A stretch of DNA of 43,478 nucleotides, taken from NCBI GenBank assembly GCA_004352715.1, contig SCFE01000053.1, forward strand, positions 1,785,444 to 1,828,921, written 5' to 3'. A program made the position numbers and the translations under genes. The stretch is from Hofstenia miamia (lineage: Eukaryota > Xenacoelomorpha > Acoela). Numbering within the stretch: position 1 is the stretch's first letter; every line of letters begins with the position of its first letter. Below the pieces are notes generated by a model that was given only the letters and a program-made list of their open reading frames with translations, had not been told where the DNA came from and ran no database searches. This document shows positions 42,447-43,478 of this stretch, piece by piece.

Positions 42447-42500
42447 CATGTTATTAATGTCATCTGGATGCAATTTTTCTTCAAATATAGGGGGTTTCAT
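42447..42500 (-). CDS. Candidate start exon of an unidentified gene, cut by a gap
   Basis: From an ATG at 42498-42500 on the minus strand the frame reads MKPPIFEEKLHPDDINNM and enters the gap still open. Charged and Pro-rich composition and an ATG just after a pyrimidine-rich stretch suggest a real N-terminus. A (TA)n tract lies 43 bases upstream. It may join the fragments at 41402-41446 and 39332-39442. Not identified. Confidence 0.35.
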
Positions 42501-42539
42501 TTTTGTAATACAAAAAAAGGAAAATAGTAATAACCCTAA

Positions 42540-42542
<3 letters not shown>

Positions 42543-42581
<39 letters not shown>
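42543..42581. repeat. (AT)n microsatellite
   Basis: About 19 AT units. Confidence 0.95.
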
Positions 42582-42583
<2 letters not shown>

Positions 42584-42599
42584 GACAAAACATGCTGAT

Positions 42600-43048
42600 A
42601 CATTTGATTTAAAACACTTTAACATATTTTAATAATCAAATTCAAATTCAGAAATAGCATTTTTGAATGATTCACTTGATCATGGGGATTAGTCTACCTA
42701 TGCGCCAACATGCACAGCTATTAAGTTAACACTTACATATTTTGAGTCAATGATTGTATTGATACTGCAAAGCTGTCTAACTTATAATTATTCTTAGTAT
42801 TTTTTGAGATATATGTGGGCATGGTGCTGTAGATTTTTGCTTCCCGCGGAATTGGAATGGGCTGTAGGTGCGGGTGTTGGATTTGGTATGAAAATCTGTA
42901 CCCACGTCCAACCTTGATAATGAACCCTATTGCAGACAGGATAAACTGCTGCGATTGGACTTAGAAGTGGTGCATATGAAAACAGCTTGAAAAAATCATT
43001 CGCATGAAAAATATTTCCCTCTGCTTTAAGACTAAATCACATGTCGTC
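42600..43048. other. Stretch with nothing recognised
   Basis: No open frame, repeat or motif seen apart from the flanking microsatellites. Confidence 0.45.
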
Positions 43049-43072
43049 TAATAATAATAATAATAATAATAA
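43049..43072. repeat. (TAA)n microsatellite
   Basis: Eight TAA units directly before the LINE fragment. Confidence 0.95.
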
Positions 43073-43478
43073 GAGTTAAGAGAAGTAAGCTAGCAGTAGA
43101 GACGGCAAAAGTCAATAAAGTGTTGGAGAGAATAGTTGTAAGGAGTGTTACAGAAGTAAATAGCTTAGTATATGCAGGTGCATGTGAGGTGCTGAAGAAT
43201 GTAGGCATGGAAATGAAGAAGAAAAGGCGACAAGAAGATAAGGGAGACAGAAAGCCAGCATGGGAAAGAAGAATTGAGAATAAAGTGGCAAAAATTAGGC
43301 AGCAAATAGGGAAGATCAGGACAAGTAAGGCGTGCAGGACAGGTGCAGGGTAGGTAAGGGGAAGACAATAGAAACTGCAAGAGAAGAGCTTAAGCAGAGA
43401 TTAGTTGCAGAAGCTGAGAAACTAAGAATATATAGGTCAAGAGCAAAGCAAGCAAGAGACAACATGAAGTTTGAGGCC
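43073..43478 (+). pseudogene. R2/Dong-like LINE ORF fragment, region before the RT domain
   Basis: The frame gives TEVNSLVYAGACEVLKNVG, then WERRIENKVAKIRQQIGKI, and after a frameshift near 43350 REELKQRLVAEAEKLRIYRS. This succession (a short helix with Y-A-G/A-A, a Trp-x2-R-x-E-x-K-I helix, and EELKQR-x2-A-A-K-x2-RY) is the Lys/Arg-rich helical region I know from the part before the RT domain of R2/Dong-like non-LTR elements in cnidarians and echinoderms; the clade name is uncertain. It starts abruptly after a (TAA)n tract and continues past the window. Confidence 0.6.

Noticed and set aside
41399-42593. Long open frames of 361-389 codons over the third 1000-N gap
   Set aside because: Products of N translation and of the (AT)n repeat. 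Only the short edges were kept, as weak exon candidates.
43165-43380. Minus-strand ORF of 71 codons
   Set aside because: Shadow of the purine-rich LINE fragment on the plus strand.

Overview
The window looks like an AT-rich animal genome, probably an aquatic invertebrate; I cannot place it to phylum. The reasons are one split gene with canonical GT..AG introns (an LRRC71-type leucine-rich-repeat gene), many (TA)n and (TAA)n microsatellites, and a dense load of animal-type transposable elements: Ty3/gypsy-like LTR elements, CR1/jockey-type LINEs, an R2-like LINE, an IS630/Tc1-like transposase, hAT-like non-autonomous elements and a TTAA-flanked MITE. There are no operons and no RNA genes that I can support. 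Eight runs of N interrupt the sequence (1703-2702, 4081-4177, 5240, 7027, 17194, 24997-25996, 38708-38948, 41447-42446). Three of them are flanked by a repeat of the same sequence on both sides, which suggests assembly joins.

Layout. Positions 1-19463 are dominated by one LTR-retrotransposon family. Its LTRs start TGTAGAGT and end TCTACA, and the complete one is about 930 bp. Pieces lie at 1-499 (-), about 636-1014 (+), 1336-1702 (+), 5051-5658 (+), about 5745-6305 (-) and 18532-19463 (-, probably a solo LTR). A decayed minus-strand copy runs right to left as gag remnant (14.7 kb), zinc knuckle and protease (13.9 kb), reverse transcriptase (13.2-12.6 kb), RNase H (12.5-12.2 kb), integrase (10.5-9.6 kb), a third ORF (9.3-6.3 kb) and the 3' LTR. 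A better preserved copy of the third ORF is on the plus strand at 2803-5032, next to a polypurine tract and LTR. A third fragment lies at 1112-1330. Protein-level conservation of this ORF between diverged copies, and its place after integrase without obvious envelope features, make it the most unusual item here. A small GC-rich zinc-finger ORF lies at 17.2 kb.

Positions 21.7-27.1 kb hold two degraded LINE reverse transcriptases separated by a block with 75-bp inverted repeats. Positions 27592-32454 carry the only well-supported host gene, an LRRC71-like gene in three exons, with a hAT-like insertion (perfect 8-bp target duplication) in its second intron. Positions 34.6-36.5 kb hold transposase relics.

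Positions 39.3-42.5 kb contain short candidate exons of at least one unidentified gene. A minus-strand start exon (42447-42500) and a minus-strand terminal exon (39332-39442) may belong together across a gap, and a plus-strand terminal exon (40563-40646) lies between them. A hAT-type MITE lies at 39945-40233. The window ends inside an R2/Dong-like LINE fragment (43073-43478).

The transposable elements are mostly dead and do not form a pathway. The LRRC71-like gene is the only one for which a cellular role (axoneme-associated) can be suggested.
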